Shown here: one piece after another, positions 17,488-26,167 of the stretch
Layout of the letters: every line of letters starts with the position of its first letter
How positions within the stretch are numbered: position 1 is the stretch's first letter
From: Halobaculum sp. MBLA0147
Lineage (GTDB): Archaea > Halobacteriota > Halobacteria > Halobacteriales > Haloferacaceae
DNA length: 64,000 nt
Direction of reading: 5' to 3'
NCBI RefSeq assembly: GCF_041361345.1
Contig: NZ_JBGKAD010000001.1
Location: 496,001 to 560,000, forward strand
The notes under the pieces: model-generated
What the model was told of the DNA's origin: nothing
Seen by the model: the letters and a program-made list of their open reading frames with translations, nothing else
Databases searched by the model: none
Made by a program: the position numbers and the translations under genes

Positions 17488-18357
17488 ATGGTGTCCCTGC
17501 CAGACTGGCTCTCGTTCCGGCGACTCGCGGCGACGGCCACGGGGATGGCGGGCCTGCTGATCGCGCTGGGGATCTTCACCTCGGCGTCTGGGTCGGGGCT
17601 CGCGTGTGCCCAACAGTGGCCGCTGTGTGACGGCGGTGTGCTCCCACAGACGATCCCCTCGTTCGTGGAGTGGTTCCACAGACTGTGGGCGATGATCACC
17701 GGCTTCGTGATCTTCGGCGTCGGGGCGTGGGCGTGGCGTGCTGCCGACGCGCGTGCGACCAAGCTCGCTGCGGTCGGCGCGGCGCTGCTCACCCCGCTGC
17801 AGGCCGTCTTCGGCGCGATCACGGTGACGTTCAACGGCGCGCTCCCGGCCGGTTACTCCGCGCCCGTTCACGCGGCGCACTTCCTCACCGGCTCCAGTAT
17901 CTTCCTCGGGTTGACGTACACGACCCTGCGCGCCTACGAGGGGCTGTCGACGCGCCCGCTCGCCGAGCGAGCCCGCACCGCACTGCGTGTCGCGGTCGGC
18001 GGGCTACTCGTCTGTGCCCTGCTGTCGCGTGCGCTCCCGCCGCTCCAGTTCGGGCCCTGGGTGCAGGCCGTCTTCTACCTCGCCGCGCTGGGGACGCTGG
18101 GCGCACTCGTGGCCGCGGTGCGGTGGCTCGGACGACTCGGCCGCGGTCGGCTCCGTGCGGCGGCCGCACTCGCGGCGGTCGCGCACGGCGCCGCGATGGT
18201 GCTCGGCCGGGACCTGCTGTACTACAACACGGTCGTGCGCTCGGCGAACCTGATCGCGGTGCTCGCGGCGGTCGCGTTGGCGGTCGGCACCGCCTGGAGT
18301 CTGGAGACGGAGAGCGGACGTGACCCCGGGCGGTCGCGTGCGCCGACCGACGACTGA
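17488..18357 (+). CDS. ctaA: CtaA/Cox15-like heme A synthase
   Basis: A 289-residue integral membrane protein with about eight hydrophobic helices. It converts heme O to heme A for terminal oxidases in the membrane. Family signs are the N-terminal TSASGSGLACAQQWPLCDG loop with its paired Cys, the EWFHRLWAMITG helix and PVHAAHFLTG, whose His residues would ligate heme. The second half is less conserved: a His is still seen in AVAHGAAMVLGRD. A TATA box 27 bp upstream supports the ATG at 17488. No protoheme farnesyltransferase gene is beside it. Confidence 0.88.
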   Translation: MVSLPDWLSFRRLAATATGMAGLLIALGIFTSASGSGLACAQQWPLCDGGVLPQTIPSFVEWFHRLWAMITGFVIFGVGAWAWRAADARATKLAAVGAALLTPLQAVFGAITVTFNGALPAGYSAPVHAAHFLTGSSIFLGLTYTTLRAYEGLSTRPLAERARTALRVAVGGLLVCALLSRALPPLQFGPWVQAVFYLAALGTLGALVAAVRWLGRLGRGRLRAAAALAAVAHGAAMVLGRDLLYYNTVVRSANLIAVLAAVALAVGTAWSLETESGRDPGRSRAPTDD

Positions 18358-18407
18358 GGAACTGCTCTCCGGATCGTAGCCCCTCGCGAGTCGCTCGCCC
18401 CACGTCG

Positions 18408-18959
18408 TCAGTCGAACCGGACCTCGACCGCGGCGTCCTCGTCGGCCGGTCGCGTCCCGCAGGGGAGGTCGGCGAACGCCTCCCGCAGGTGGTCGTACGT
18501 CTCGTCGATGGCCTCGACGATCACCTTCGTGTCCGAGATCACGGGCATGAAGTTCGTGTCGCCGGTGTACCGCGGGACGACGTGGGTGTGGAGGTGGTCG
18601 TCGATGGACCCACCCGCGGCGTCGCCGCCGTGGTTGAGCCCGGCGTTGAGTCCGTTCGGCTCCAGCGCCGTCCGGATCGCCGCGAACGTCGCCTGTTTCA
18701 GCCGCGCGTGGTCCGTCACCTCGGCCGGTGACAACGTGGTGTAGTCCCCCTCGTGCGCGTCGGGGATCACCATCACGTGTCCGGGGTTGTACGGCGCGTT
18801 GTTGCAGATCACGAACGAGTGGGGCGACCGCGCGACGATCCGGCTCTCCCGGTCGGCGTCGCGGTCGGGCAACACACAGAACGGACAGCCGTCGACGGCG
18901 TCCGGGTGATCCTCGCGTCTGATCCAGTCGATCCGCCACGGCGCGAACACCTGGTCCAT
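18408..18959 (-). CDS. HIT-family nucleotide hydrolase/transferase
   Basis: 183 residues with the histidine triad HLHTHVVPR (about residue 121), which acts as the nucleophile in nucleotidyl hydrolysis or transfer. The N-terminal CPFC pair and a downstream His suggest a zinc site as in Ap4A-type HIT proteins. NNAPYNPGHVMVIP and LNAGLNHGGDAAGGSI are typical of the branch that acts on diadenosine polyphosphates or AMP-linked compounds. The exact substrate cannot be read from sequence. The tail of about 40 residues (TGDTNFMPVISDTKVI...) is normal for haloarchaeal members. Confidence 0.9.
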   Translation of the reverse strand: MDQVFAPWRIDWIRREDHPDAVDGCPFCVLPDRDADRESRIVARSPHSFVICNNAPYNPGHVMVIPDAHEGDYTTLSPAEVTDHARLKQATFAAIRTALEPNGLNAGLNHGGDAAGGSIDDHLHTHVVPRYTGDTNFMPVISDTKVIVEAIDETYDHLREAFADLPCGTRPADEDAAVEVRFD

Positions 18960-19047
18960 ACGGCCACCTTCGCCCGCGACGGCTTGAATCCACGACGTTC
19001 CCGCCTGCCGGGCTTCGACCTGTCACTTCACCTATGAACGAGGTGAA

Positions 19048-19055
19048 AATATAAG
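19048..19055 (+). promoter_or_regulatory. TATA box of the small zinc-ribbon gene
   Basis: AATATAAG lies 25-32 bp before the ATG at 19080, with AT-rich flanks (GTGAAAATATAAGTAG). Leaderless initiation is expected. Confidence 0.6.
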
Positions 19056-19079
19056 TAGGTCGTCTGCGTCGTGGGCGGT

Positions 19080-19280
19080 ATGGCCACACAGCCCGCCGGA
19101 GCGGACAGCGTACGGGAGCGGTGTGGGGAGTGTGGACACACGACTTCCCACCGCGTCCGGGTGGAGATCCGGACGGAGAGTCAGACGGCGGAGAACGCGC
19201 AGTTCTCTCGCGAGCCGTACCGCGTGTCGACGTGTAGCGAGTGCGGCACGGAGTCCGTCACCCGGATGAACAACGCCTGA
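19080..19280 (+). CDS. Small zinc-ribbon protein
   Basis: 66 residues. Two Cys pairs, ERCGECGHTTSHRV near the N-terminus and VSTCSECGTESVTRM near the C-terminus, flank a central stretch EIRTESQTAENAQFSREPY. They form a probable zinc beta-ribbon. Such proteins are widespread in haloarchaea and their function is unknown. The TATA box upstream supports this start rather than a GTG three codons earlier. Confidence 0.8.
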   Translation: MATQPAGADSVRERCGECGHTTSHRVRVEIRTESQTAENAQFSREPYRVSTCSECGTESVTRMNNA

Positions 19281-19390
19281 GGCCGCGACGACGGCGGATC
19301 TCCACGAGACTGCGGCACACGACTGGGGGTCTCGTGGGTGACTCGCCCGCGAGTGACGACTGGGTACCTCGTCGGGCGACACGACGGCCA

Positions 19391-19493
19391 CTCACGACTG
19401 CGGGTTCCTGCGACGACACGACGCTTACTCACGACTGCGGGTTCCTGCGACGACACGACGCTTACTCACGACTGCGGGTTCCTGCGACGACAC
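19391..19493. repeat. 37-bp tandem repeat (two full copies plus a 29-bp third)
   Basis: Units begin at 19391, 19428 and 19465 with CTCACGACTGCGGGTTCCTG. Further decayed relatives may extend left to about 19317. The array lies between the 3' ends of the zinc-ribbon and map genes and reaches to within 10 bp of the map stop codon. There are no spacers, so this is not a CRISPR array. Confidence 0.85.
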
Positions 19494-19502
19494 TCTGGCG
19501 TG

Positions 19503-20396
19503 TCAGTCGAACAGCCCCTCGGTCGTCACCTCGATCCCGTCCTCGCGGACGAGGATCGTGTGTTCCGCCTGACTCACGAGCCGGCCGTCCTCCTCCTTCA
19601 ACACCGGGTAGCCCTTGACGAGCCCCTGTTGTGTCAGCCGACGGAGCGCCATCTCCGTCCGCGAGGAGGACAGCGCGCGCGCCGCGAACGGGAGGCCGTC
19701 GAACTCGCGGATCTCCTCCAGCGCCTGTCGTGCCGAGCGGTTCCGGACCGAGCGGTCCTCGACCAACTCGAAGATCTCCTCCGTCGAGCCCTCGCCGACC
19801 TTCCCGCGGCCGTCGGTGGCGAACGGCTCGATGGCGACCGCCTGGCCCGGCTCCAACTCGACGGAGCGGTCCACGCCGCGGTTCGGCACGTTCGGCCCCG
19901 TGTGGGCGTCGTACTGTTGGACGCCGTGCCCCGAGAGGTTGTACACCGGCGTGTATCCGTACGCCTCGATCACGTCCTCGATCTCCGCGCCGATCTCGCC
20001 GACCGGCACACCCGGGCCGGCGGCGTCGACGGCCGCCGCGAGCGCCTCCTCGGCGGCCTCGACCAACTCCGGCGTGTCCGAGAGGTCGACCGTCACGGCC
20101 GCGTCCGCGATGTACCCGTCGACGTGGACGCCGACGTCGAGACACACCATCTCGTCGTCGAACGTCGTCTCGTCGTCGCGCGCCGGCGTCGCGTGGCTCG
20201 CCTCCTCGTCGACGCTGACGTTCACCGGGAAGGCGAGTCCGTCTCCCAACTCGCGGACGCGATCCTCGGCGTACTCCGCCACCTCCAGGTGTGTCACGCC
20301 GGGTTCGATCATCTCCCGCGTCTCGTCCATCACCGTCGTGAGGATATCGCCCGCCTCGCGGTGGGCTTCGAGTGCCGCCTCGTCGAAGTCGCTCAT
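19503..20396 (-). CDS. map: Methionine aminopeptidase (type II, archaeal)
   Basis: 297 residues, the usual archaeal length. It removes the initiator methionine from nascent proteins in the cytoplasm. The metal ligands are visible: Asp residues in VCLDVGVHVDGYIADAAVTV, His in NLSGHGVQQYDAH, and Glu residues in AIEPFATDG and in the C-terminal SQAEHTILV. The type II insertion falls between them. The ATG at 20396 starts the conserved MSDFDEAALEAHREAGDIL. Neighbours are tyrS (divergent) and a repeat array at the 3' end. Confidence 0.95.
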   Translation of the reverse strand: MSDFDEAALEAHREAGDILTTVMDETREMIEPGVTHLEVAEYAEDRVRELGDGLAFPVNVSVDEEASHATPARDDETTFDDEMVCLDVGVHVDGYIADAAVTVDLSDTPELVEAAEEALAAAVDAAGPGVPVGEIGAEIEDVIEAYGYTPVYNLSGHGVQQYDAHTGPNVPNRGVDRSVELEPGQAVAIEPFATDGRGKVGEGSTEEIFELVEDRSVRNRSARQALEEIREFDGLPFAARALSSSRTEMALRRLTQQGLVKGYPVLKEEDGRLVSQAEHTILVREDGIEVTTEGLFD

Positions 20397-20543
20397 GCTC
20401 CCCGGTTGTGTGGTGGCGCGCAAGTACGTTGTGGGACGGCGACGCCTCGTCGATCGCCACCGCCGTCGGAAGCCGGGCGATCTCGTGACGACACCACGTA
20501 CATCCGAAAGACGTAATCGGGGCGCCGGAGACGAGTGAGACAC

Positions 20544-21542
20544 ATGGTTCGGGACGCCTACGAGCAGATCACCCGGAACGCGACCGAGGTGATCACCGAC
20601 GAGGAACTGCGCGAGCTAGCCGAGTCACCAGAGGGCAAGCGAGCGTACGTCGGCTACGAGCCGTCGGGCGTCCTCCACCTCGGCCACATGCTCACCGCGA
20701 ACAAGCTGCTGGACCTCCAAGCGGCGGGGATGGAGGTCGTGATCCTCCTGGCGGACGTCCACGCCTACCTCAACGACAAGGGCACCTTCGAGGAGATCCG
20801 CGAGACGGGCGAGCGGATGCGCGAGCAGTTCCTCGCGTACGGGCTCGACGAGGACAAGACGGAGTTCGTCTACGGCTCGGAGTTCCAACTCGACGAGGAG
20901 TACGTCCTCGACCTCCACCAGTTGGAGCTGTCGACGACGCTCAACCGCGCCCAGCGCGCGATGGCGGAGATTCAAAGCGGCGACACCGCGAAGGTGAGTC
21001 ACGTCGTCTACCCACTGATGCAGGCGCTGGACATCGAGTACCTGGATCTGGACCTGGCAGTCGGCGGGCTCGACCAGCGGAAGGTCCACGTGCTCCACCG
21101 CGAGGAGATCGAGGGGCTCGGCTACGAGTCGCGCCCCTGTATCCACACGCCGATCCTCGCCGATCTGACGACGGGTGTCGGGAAGATGTCCTCGTCGTCG
21201 GGCGTGACCATCTCGATGGAGGACTCCACGGAGGATCTCGAAGAGAAGGTGAACGACGCCTACTGTCCGCCGACGCGGGACCCGGACCCGACCGACGAGG
21301 GCGAGGAACGGGAGAATCCCGTGTTGGAGCTGTTCCAGTACCACGTGTTCCCGCGGTTCGAGACGGTCGTGATCGAGCGCCCCGACGAGTACGGCGGGGA
21401 CTTGGAGTACGACGACTACGAGTCGCTGGCGACGGATCTGGAGGCGGGGGAACTCCACCCGGCGGACGCCAAGCCCGCGCTGGCCGACTACCTCGACGAG
21501 TTGATCGCACCCGGCCGCGAGAAGATCCGCGAGCGGGAGTAG
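20544..21542 (+). CDS. tyrS: Tyrosyl-tRNA synthetase
   Basis: 332 residues, the archaeal size without the bacterial C-terminal RNA-binding domain. It charges tRNA-Tyr. The class I HIGH motif appears as GVLHLGHML and the KMSKS loop as GKMSSSSG. YVGYEPSG and VVYPLMQALDIEYLDLDLAVGGLDQRK are typical of TyrRS. The ATG at 20544 is preferred over a GTG three codons upstream. It is divergent from map, with about 150 bp between them for both promoters. Confidence 0.96.
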   Translation: MVRDAYEQITRNATEVITDEELRELAESPEGKRAYVGYEPSGVLHLGHMLTANKLLDLQAAGMEVVILLADVHAYLNDKGTFEEIRETGERMREQFLAYGLDEDKTEFVYGSEFQLDEEYVLDLHQLELSTTLNRAQRAMAEIQSGDTAKVSHVVYPLMQALDIEYLDLDLAVGGLDQRKVHVLHREEIEGLGYESRPCIHTPILADLTTGVGKMSSSSGVTISMEDSTEDLEEKVNDAYCPPTRDPDPTDEGEERENPVLELFQYHVFPRFETVVIERPDEYGGDLEYDDYESLATDLEAGELHPADAKPALADYLDELIAPGREKIRERE

Positions 21543-21629
21543 TGGTCCGCGAGCGGAGATCGGTCGCTCGAGACGGATCGTTACGATAGAGCAGTTACGC
21601 TATCTTTCTCGACTACTCTCGACGGAGCA

Positions 21630-21809
21630 TCACACGAACCCGAACTGCGACATGAGGCCGGTGACTAGCCCGCGCACGACGAGGCCGACGCCGGCCAAGA
21701 CGAGCGCGAGGCCGGCGGCGACGAGTGGAGCCTGCCACGCGATCAGTCCGAGCCCGGCCAGTGCGAGTACGATTCCGGCGATCCCGAGCGTCCCGAGTCG
21801 GTCGAGCAC
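21630..21809 (-). CDS. Small two-helix membrane protein
   Basis: 59 residues starting from a GTG at 21809 (LDRLGTLGIAGIVLALAGLG). Two hydrophobic helices (about 7-25 and 28-46) are followed by the tail VTGLMSQFGFV. Closely similar small proteins are common in haloarchaea and their function is unknown. The start is chosen from family length; a longer frame upstream is Arg-rich and non-coding in character. It is divergent from eIF-1A. Confidence 0.7.
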   Translation of the reverse strand: MLDRLGTLGIAGIVLALAGLGLIAWQAPLVAAGLALVLAGVGLVVRGLVTGLMSQFGFV

Positions 21810-21933
21810 GCTCCGAGGTTCGACGCGTGCCTGAAAACGACCCCGGTTCCGACGCGACGAGGCGGGCCCGAGCGTCGACGACCACACCGACCGCAGCGGG
21901 AGCGAACGTCCGCCTCGGCGCGTGTCCACCGGG

Positions 21934-21940
21934 TTTAAAT
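21934..21940 (+). promoter_or_regulatory. TATA box of the eIF-1A gene
   Basis: TTTAAAT ends 23 bp before the ATG at 21964, consistent with a leaderless mRNA. Confidence 0.65.
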
Positions 21941-21963
21941 TCCAGTCTGCGTTACCGACGGGT

Positions 21964-22254
21964 ATGAGCGACGGTGGACCCGAGGGACGCAAGAACCTCC
22001 GAATGCCAGACGACGATCAGGTGTTCGCCGAGGTGACGAACATGCTCGGCGCGAACCGGGTGAAGGTCCGGTGTGTCGACGGGAAAGAGCGCACCGCGCG
22101 CATCCCCGGGCGGATGCAGAAACGCGAGTGGATTCGCGAGGACGACGTGGTCCTCGTCGAACCGTGGGACTGGCAAGACGAGAAGGGCGACATCGTCCAC
22201 CGCTACGAGAAGGCCGACGCCGACCAGCTCCGCGACGAGGGCCACATCCAGTAA
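21964..22254 (+). CDS. eif1a: Translation initiation factor eIF-1A
   Basis: 96 residues with an S1-like OB fold. The factor helps 30S subunits bind initiator tRNA and select the start codon. Characteristic segments are [37 protein letters not shown] and VVLVEPWDW. The charged N-terminal tail [15 protein letters not shown] and C-terminal tail are normal for archaeal members. The TATA spacing supports the ATG at 21964. Confidence 0.96.
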   Translation: MSDGGPEGRKNLRMPDDDQVFAEVTNMLGANRVKVRCVDGKERTARIPGRMQKREWIREDDVVLVEPWDWQDEKGDIVHRYEKADADQLRDEGHIQ

Positions 22255-22397
22255 CCCCGCCGCTCGCGTGGTGACACCGATTCTGCGGGACACGACGTGA
22301 CCAGCGACTGCCCCGCGACCGCCACGAGACGACGCCGCGACGACGCCGCGACGACCCCGAACCACGACACAGAGTCACACGACTCCGACGGAGTGAA

Positions 22398-22730
22398 ATG
22401 GCTCGCGACCCAACGAGGCACGTGGACACAGACGAGTTACTCGGCGCGTTGGTGGACGCGTTCGACGGGACGGAGGCCGAGCGCCGGGTGGTCGCTCGGC
22501 AGGCCCGAGACCTGGCGGACTCGGGGCAGTTGACCGAGGACCGCGGGACGGAACCGACCGTCGAGAGCGTCGTCGACGACCTCGCGGACGCGCCAGACGA
22601 CCGAGACCTCGTCGGGCGGTGGAACTGGTGGATCGCCTCGCTGGAGACGGCCTACGGCGGCTACGAGCGGTTCGGGGTCCGCGTCGTCGGCGACGAGCGC
22701 GACGCGGACGAGCCGGGCCCGAGTCGCTGA
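22398..22730 (+). CDS. Conserved haloarchaeal hypothetical protein
   Basis: 110 residues, acidic, with no membrane segment. The N-terminal HVDTDELLGALVDAFDGTEAERRVVARQA looks helical, and the centre contains LVGRWNWWIASLETAYGGYERFGVRV, whose aromatic cluster is the most distinctive part. I do not recognise the family. Codon use fits the chromosome. It sits between eIF-1A and a DUF1405 membrane gene on the same strand, but with gaps of over 90 bp. Confidence 0.65.
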   Translation: MARDPTRHVDTDELLGALVDAFDGTEAERRVVARQARDLADSGQLTEDRGTEPTVESVVDDLADAPDDRDLVGRWNWWIASLETAYGGYERFGVRVVGDERDADEPGPSR

Positions 22731-22824
22731 GACGCTGCGGCGACCCGATGCGTCGACCGGCAGTCTCGTCACCGCACCGTCCGGCACCGTCACGGCTTTG
22801 TTCGGGCGAGGCAAGGCTCACCCG

Positions 22825-23565
22825 ATGAGTCACAGGTCGCTCGTCCCGTCGCAGCTCCCGGACGGCGGCGACGCGCCGTGGTACGTCGCACCGTTGCCGG
22901 AGTGGCTGGAGTCGGCGGGGCTCCGTCTGGTGGTGCCCATCGTCCTGGTGAACCTCGTCGGGACGGCGTTCGGGTTCTGGTACTACGGGTTCCACCCGCT
23001 GCCGCTCTCGGACCCACTGATCGTCTGGCAGTTGGCCGGCGAACCGCCGGTGATGTGGGCGTTCGTCCCCGACAGTCCGGTCGCGACGGGGTTCGTCGCC
23101 GTCGCACTCGGGCTGTGGTGGCTCGGACGGCCCAGCGAGTACTGGAACGTGCTCGCGTTCTTCGGCTGTTGGAAACTCGGCCTGTGGACCCCGTTCGTAC
23201 TCGCGGCGTTCGCGGACGGGTTCCTCGCGACGACACCGGTCCCGATGTACGCGTTCCTGTTCGTCTCGCACCTCGGGATGGCCGTCGAGGCGTTCCTGTT
23301 GTACCGGATCTCCGAGTTCCCGACGCGGGCCATCCTCGTCGCGGTCGTCTGGTACGGCGTCAACGACGTGGTGGACTACTTCGTGCCGGTCGTCGGGACA
23401 CCACACCACACGCTGCTCCCGGGCCAGGTTGCACTGGAGTCGGGACTCGGGTTCACACACCCGACGCCGGACCACTGGATCGCGGCCGCGGGGGCGGTCG
23501 CACTCACCGTGACCGGGACGGCGGTGGCCGTCGCGACGCGCCGGCACCACGCCGGCCGCGAGTGA
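22825..23565 (+). CDS. DUF1405 family membrane protein
   Basis: 246 residues with about six hydrophobic helices. WYYGFHPLPLSDPLIVWQL, the WAFVPDSPVAT loop, YWNVLAFFGCWKLGLWTPFVL and SHLGMAVEAFLLY are hallmarks of the DUF1405 family found in archaea and Firmicutes. No enzymatic function is established. The ATG at 22825 starts the soluble leader. A GTG-initiated enolase-like gene follows after 80 bp on the same strand. Confidence 0.85.
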   Translation: MSHRSLVPSQLPDGGDAPWYVAPLPEWLESAGLRLVVPIVLVNLVGTAFGFWYYGFHPLPLSDPLIVWQLAGEPPVMWAFVPDSPVATGFVAVALGLWWLGRPSEYWNVLAFFGCWKLGLWTPFVLAAFADGFLATTPVPMYAFLFVSHLGMAVEAFLLYRISEFPTRAILVAVVWYGVNDVVDYFVPVVGTPHHTLLPGQVALESGLGFTHPTPDHWIAAAGAVALTVTGTAVAVATRRHHAGRE

Positions 23566-23645
23566 GCGCCGGCAGCTACGGTCCCCCCGCCCGACCCGTG
23601 ACGACCGGAGGTACGGCTAAGTGCCTCCCCAGCGTCGAGCCCAGT

Positions 23646-24743
23646 GTGCTCGCGTACGATGCCGTCGCCGATTTCCCGTTCAGCGTCGAGGCGGTCGCGC
23701 TGGAACGCCGTGCCCGAGACACCTCCTCGGGGTTCGAGCGGGTGACGACGACGATCCACCTCCACGGCGAGTCGGACCGCGGTCGCGGCGAAGACGTGAC
23801 CTACACCGCCGCCGATCACGACGCTCTGTACGCCGATCCGGAGGCGGCGACCCCCGCCGGACCGGGTGTCGAGACGGCAGCGGGTGTCGACTTCGGGTCG
23901 GCGCTGACGGGCGAGTGGACCGTCGCGGAGTTCGCCGCGCGACTCGACGAGCTGGATCTGTTCCCGGTCGGCGAGCCGGAGATGGCCGCCAGTCACCACT
24001 ACCGGCGGTGGGGGTTCGAGAGCGCGGCGCTAGACCTCGCGCTGCGGGCGAACGACAGGGACTTCGCGACGGCGTTGGGCACGACCGCCGACCCCGTCCG
24101 CTTCGCCGCCTCGACACGACTGGGCGAGCCGCCGACGACGGACCGCGTCGACACGATCTCGGATCGGGTGCCGGGGATCGAGTTCAAACTCGACCCGACG
24201 AGCGAGTGGACCGACGCAGTGATCGAGGGCTCACCCGCCGATCGCGTCCGCGTCGTCGACTTCAAGGGGCACTACGAAGGGACGGACGTGGATCAGGAGC
24301 CGGACCCGGACCTGTACGAGCGCGTGATCGAGGCGTTCCCCGAGGCGGTGATCGAGGACCCGGCACTCACGGAGGCGACGGTGCCGGTGCTCGCGGACCA
24401 CCACGAGCGAATCGCGTGGGACGCCCCGATCACCGGGGTCGAGAGTGTCGAGGCACTCCCGTTCGAGCCGTCGTGGCTCAACGTCAAGCCCTCGCGGTTC
24501 GGCAGCGTCGAGTCGCTGTTCGAGACGCTACAGTACGCCGCGGAGCGCGGGATGTCGCTGTACGGCGGTGGCCAGTTCGAGTTGGGTGTGGGGCGGACAC
24601 ACGTCCAGACGCTGGCGGCGGTGGCGTACCCGGACGCGCCCAACGACGTGGCACCGGGGGCGTTCAACGACCCGACCGTGCCGGACCGGCTCCCGGCGTC
24701 GCCGTTGGCACCACGGAGCGGCGCGCTCGGGTTCGAGTTCTGA
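23646..24743 (+). CDS. Enolase-superfamily-like protein
   Basis: 365 residues starting at a GTG. The C-terminal two thirds resemble the barrel of mandelate racemase/muconate cycloisomerase-type enzymes: RVVDFKGHYEG, AVIEDPALTEA, WLNVKPSRFGSVESLFETLQ and LYGGGQFELGVGR line up with successive metal-ligand and catalytic strand ends. The capping region (residues about 1-130) is divergent. A Lys in DFKGHYEG and the acidic IEDP strand could serve catalysis, but the full ligand set is not evident. The substrate is unknown. Alternative: a non-catalytic family relative. Confidence 0.6.
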   Translation: MLAYDAVADFPFSVEAVALERRARDTSSGFERVTTTIHLHGESDRGRGEDVTYTAADHDALYADPEAATPAGPGVETAAGVDFGSALTGEWTVAEFAARLDELDLFPVGEPEMAASHHYRRWGFESAALDLALRANDRDFATALGTTADPVRFAASTRLGEPPTTDRVDTISDRVPGIEFKLDPTSEWTDAVIEGSPADRVRVVDFKGHYEGTDVDQEPDPDLYERVIEAFPEAVIEDPALTEATVPVLADHHERIAWDAPITGVESVEALPFEPSWLNVKPSRFGSVESLFETLQYAAERGMSLYGGGQFELGVGRTHVQTLAAVAYPDAPNDVAPGAFNDPTVPDRLPASPLAPRSGALGFEF

Positions 24744-24802
24744 ACTGGGCGCCGGCGGCGGCTGCAGCCACGGACGTGTGCGTGTCCGTGGTCGTGCTGC
24801 GG

Positions 24803-25735
24803 TCACTGCCCCGCGATCACGTCCCGCAGCGTCGCCGGGTCGAGCGTCGCCCGTGCGCCGAGTGCGCGCGAGGCGACGGCGCCGCAGGCGTTCGCGACCG
24901 CCAGCGCGGCCTCGTCACGCGGGGCGTCCCCGTCCGACTCGGGCGCGAGTCCCGGGAGCACGTCCGTCAGTGCGGTGTCGGCGAGCGCCCCCTCGCGGGC
25001 GGCGAGAAACCCGGCGGCGAAGGCGTCGCCCGCACCGGTCGTGTCCAGCGGTTCCACGTCGAACCCCGGGTGGTGGATCGTCTCGCTGCGCCGACGGACC
25101 TCGGCGCCCTCGCTCCCGAGCGTGACCACGACGGTCGCGTCCGGGCGGACGGTGTCGCCCCACGGCGCCTCGCCCAAAGCCGTCGCCTCGCGGTCGTTGA
25201 CGAACACCAAGTCGGCGAGTCGCAAAGCGGCCGAGAAGTCGCGGTCGGCCAGTCTCCGGCCTGGCGCGAGACTGATCGTCGCGTCGCGGTCGCGGCCGCC
25301 CTCCGCGAGTCCAGCCGCGACGGCGGGGTCCTGGTTCGTCAGGTGGACTACGTCCGTCGCCAGGGCCCCGTCCGGCAGATCCCGCGGCGTGTACGCCTCG
25401 TTGTGGCCCGCGCCCGACAACACCATCACCTCGCCGTCGCCGTCGACGACGAGGTACTTCACCGCGGTGTCGCCGTCGGCGCGGACGAGGTGTGGGTAGA
25501 CACCCGAGTCCGCCAGTTCCTGGCGACACCGCGTGCCGGTCTCGTCGGTCCCGATGGAGCCGAACAGCGTCGGGGTCACCGACAGTCCGGCGAGGTTCAC
25601 CGCGACGTTGGCTGCACTCCCGCCGCCGGCCTGACGGGTGCTCTGGAGCGACACCTCCCCGTCCGGCTCCGGCAGGCGATCCACCCGGAGGGTCACGTCC
25701 CAGTTGACGTGCCCCGCGCACAACACGTCGGTCAC
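24803..25735 (-). CDS. PfkB-family carbohydrate kinase
   Basis: 310 residues. The N-terminal GHVNWDVTLRVDRLPEPDGEV and the glycine pair in QAGGGSAANVAVNLAGL mark the first PfkB signature. DTTGAGDAFAAGFL is the second, with the catalytic Asp. These enzymes phosphorylate sugars or nucleosides with ATP or ADP. The substrate is not readable from sequence; the ribose-1,5-bisphosphate isomerase gene 1 kb further on suggests a pentose or nucleoside role, but the two genes are separated by a toxin-antitoxin pair. Confidence 0.88.
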   Translation of the reverse strand: MTDVLCAGHVNWDVTLRVDRLPEPDGEVSLQSTRQAGGGSAANVAVNLAGLSVTPTLFGSIGTDETGTRCRQELADSGVYPHLVRADGDTAVKYLVVDGDGEVMVLSGAGHNEAYTPRDLPDGALATDVVHLTNQDPAVAAGLAEGGRDRDATISLAPGRRLADRDFSAALRLADLVFVNDREATALGEAPWGDTVRPDATVVVTLGSEGAEVRRRSETIHHPGFDVEPLDTTGAGDAFAAGFLAAREGALADTALTDVLPGLAPESDGDAPRDEAALAVANACGAVASRALGARATLDPATLRDVIAGQ

Positions 25736-25797
25736 TCCCGACTCGTTTCGCTCCGGCGGTGAAAAGGGCGTCGTGGGAGACGGATAGGCGGAGGAGT

Positions 25798-25831
25798 GAA
25801 GTACTGTCCGAGGGAAGTATTATCTGTCGAG
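25798..25831. promoter_or_regulatory. Imperfect direct repeat upstream of the AbrB-type antitoxin
   Basis: GAAGTACTGTCCGAG (25798-25812) is repeated as GAAGTATTATCTGTCGAG (25814-25831), ending 3 bp before the ATG. It is a plausible autoregulatory site; the function is inferred from position only. Confidence 0.3.
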
Positions 25832-25834
25832 AGT

Positions 25835-26167
25835 ATGAGCACCGAGGAGTCAGAACGAGTGGTGTCTGTGAGTTCGCGCGGGCAGGCGACCATTCCGAAG
25901 GAGTACCGAGAGAAACTGGGGATCGAAGCACCCGGGCGTGTGAAGTTCGTCGAGACCGCCACCGGGGAGGTGGTGGTCCAACCGATCGAGTCCGTCACCG
26001 ACCTCCGCGGGACGCTCGCCGGGAAGACGGACGACAGCGGTCGAACGGCCACCGAACTACTCCGAGAGGAACGGTCCCGAGATCGAGACGACGACCAGAT
26101 CGCTCCCGCCGACAGAACGTCCGGCGACTCCCCGACCGACGTCGACGACGGAGGGGACGACGAGTGA
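25835..26167 (+). CDS. AbrB/SpoVT-type antitoxin
   Basis: 110 residues. The N-terminal swapped-hairpin DNA-binding domain reads VSVSSRGQATIPKEYREKLGI and VVVQPIESV. The remainder is acidic and probably disordered, the part that would wrap the toxin (LRGTLAGKTDDSGRTATELLRE). It is paired with the next gene through a GTGA overlap. The expected role is autorepression and neutralisation of the PIN ribonuclease. Confidence 0.82.
   Translation: MSTEESERVVSVSSRGQATIPKEYREKLGIEAPGRVKFVETATGEVVVQPIESVTDLRGTLAGKTDDSGRTATELLREERSRDRDDDQIAPADRTSGDSPTDVDDGGDDE

Noticed and set aside
19391-19493. CRISPR array
   Set aside because: The 37-bp units are contiguous with no unique spacers, and there are no cas genes in the window.
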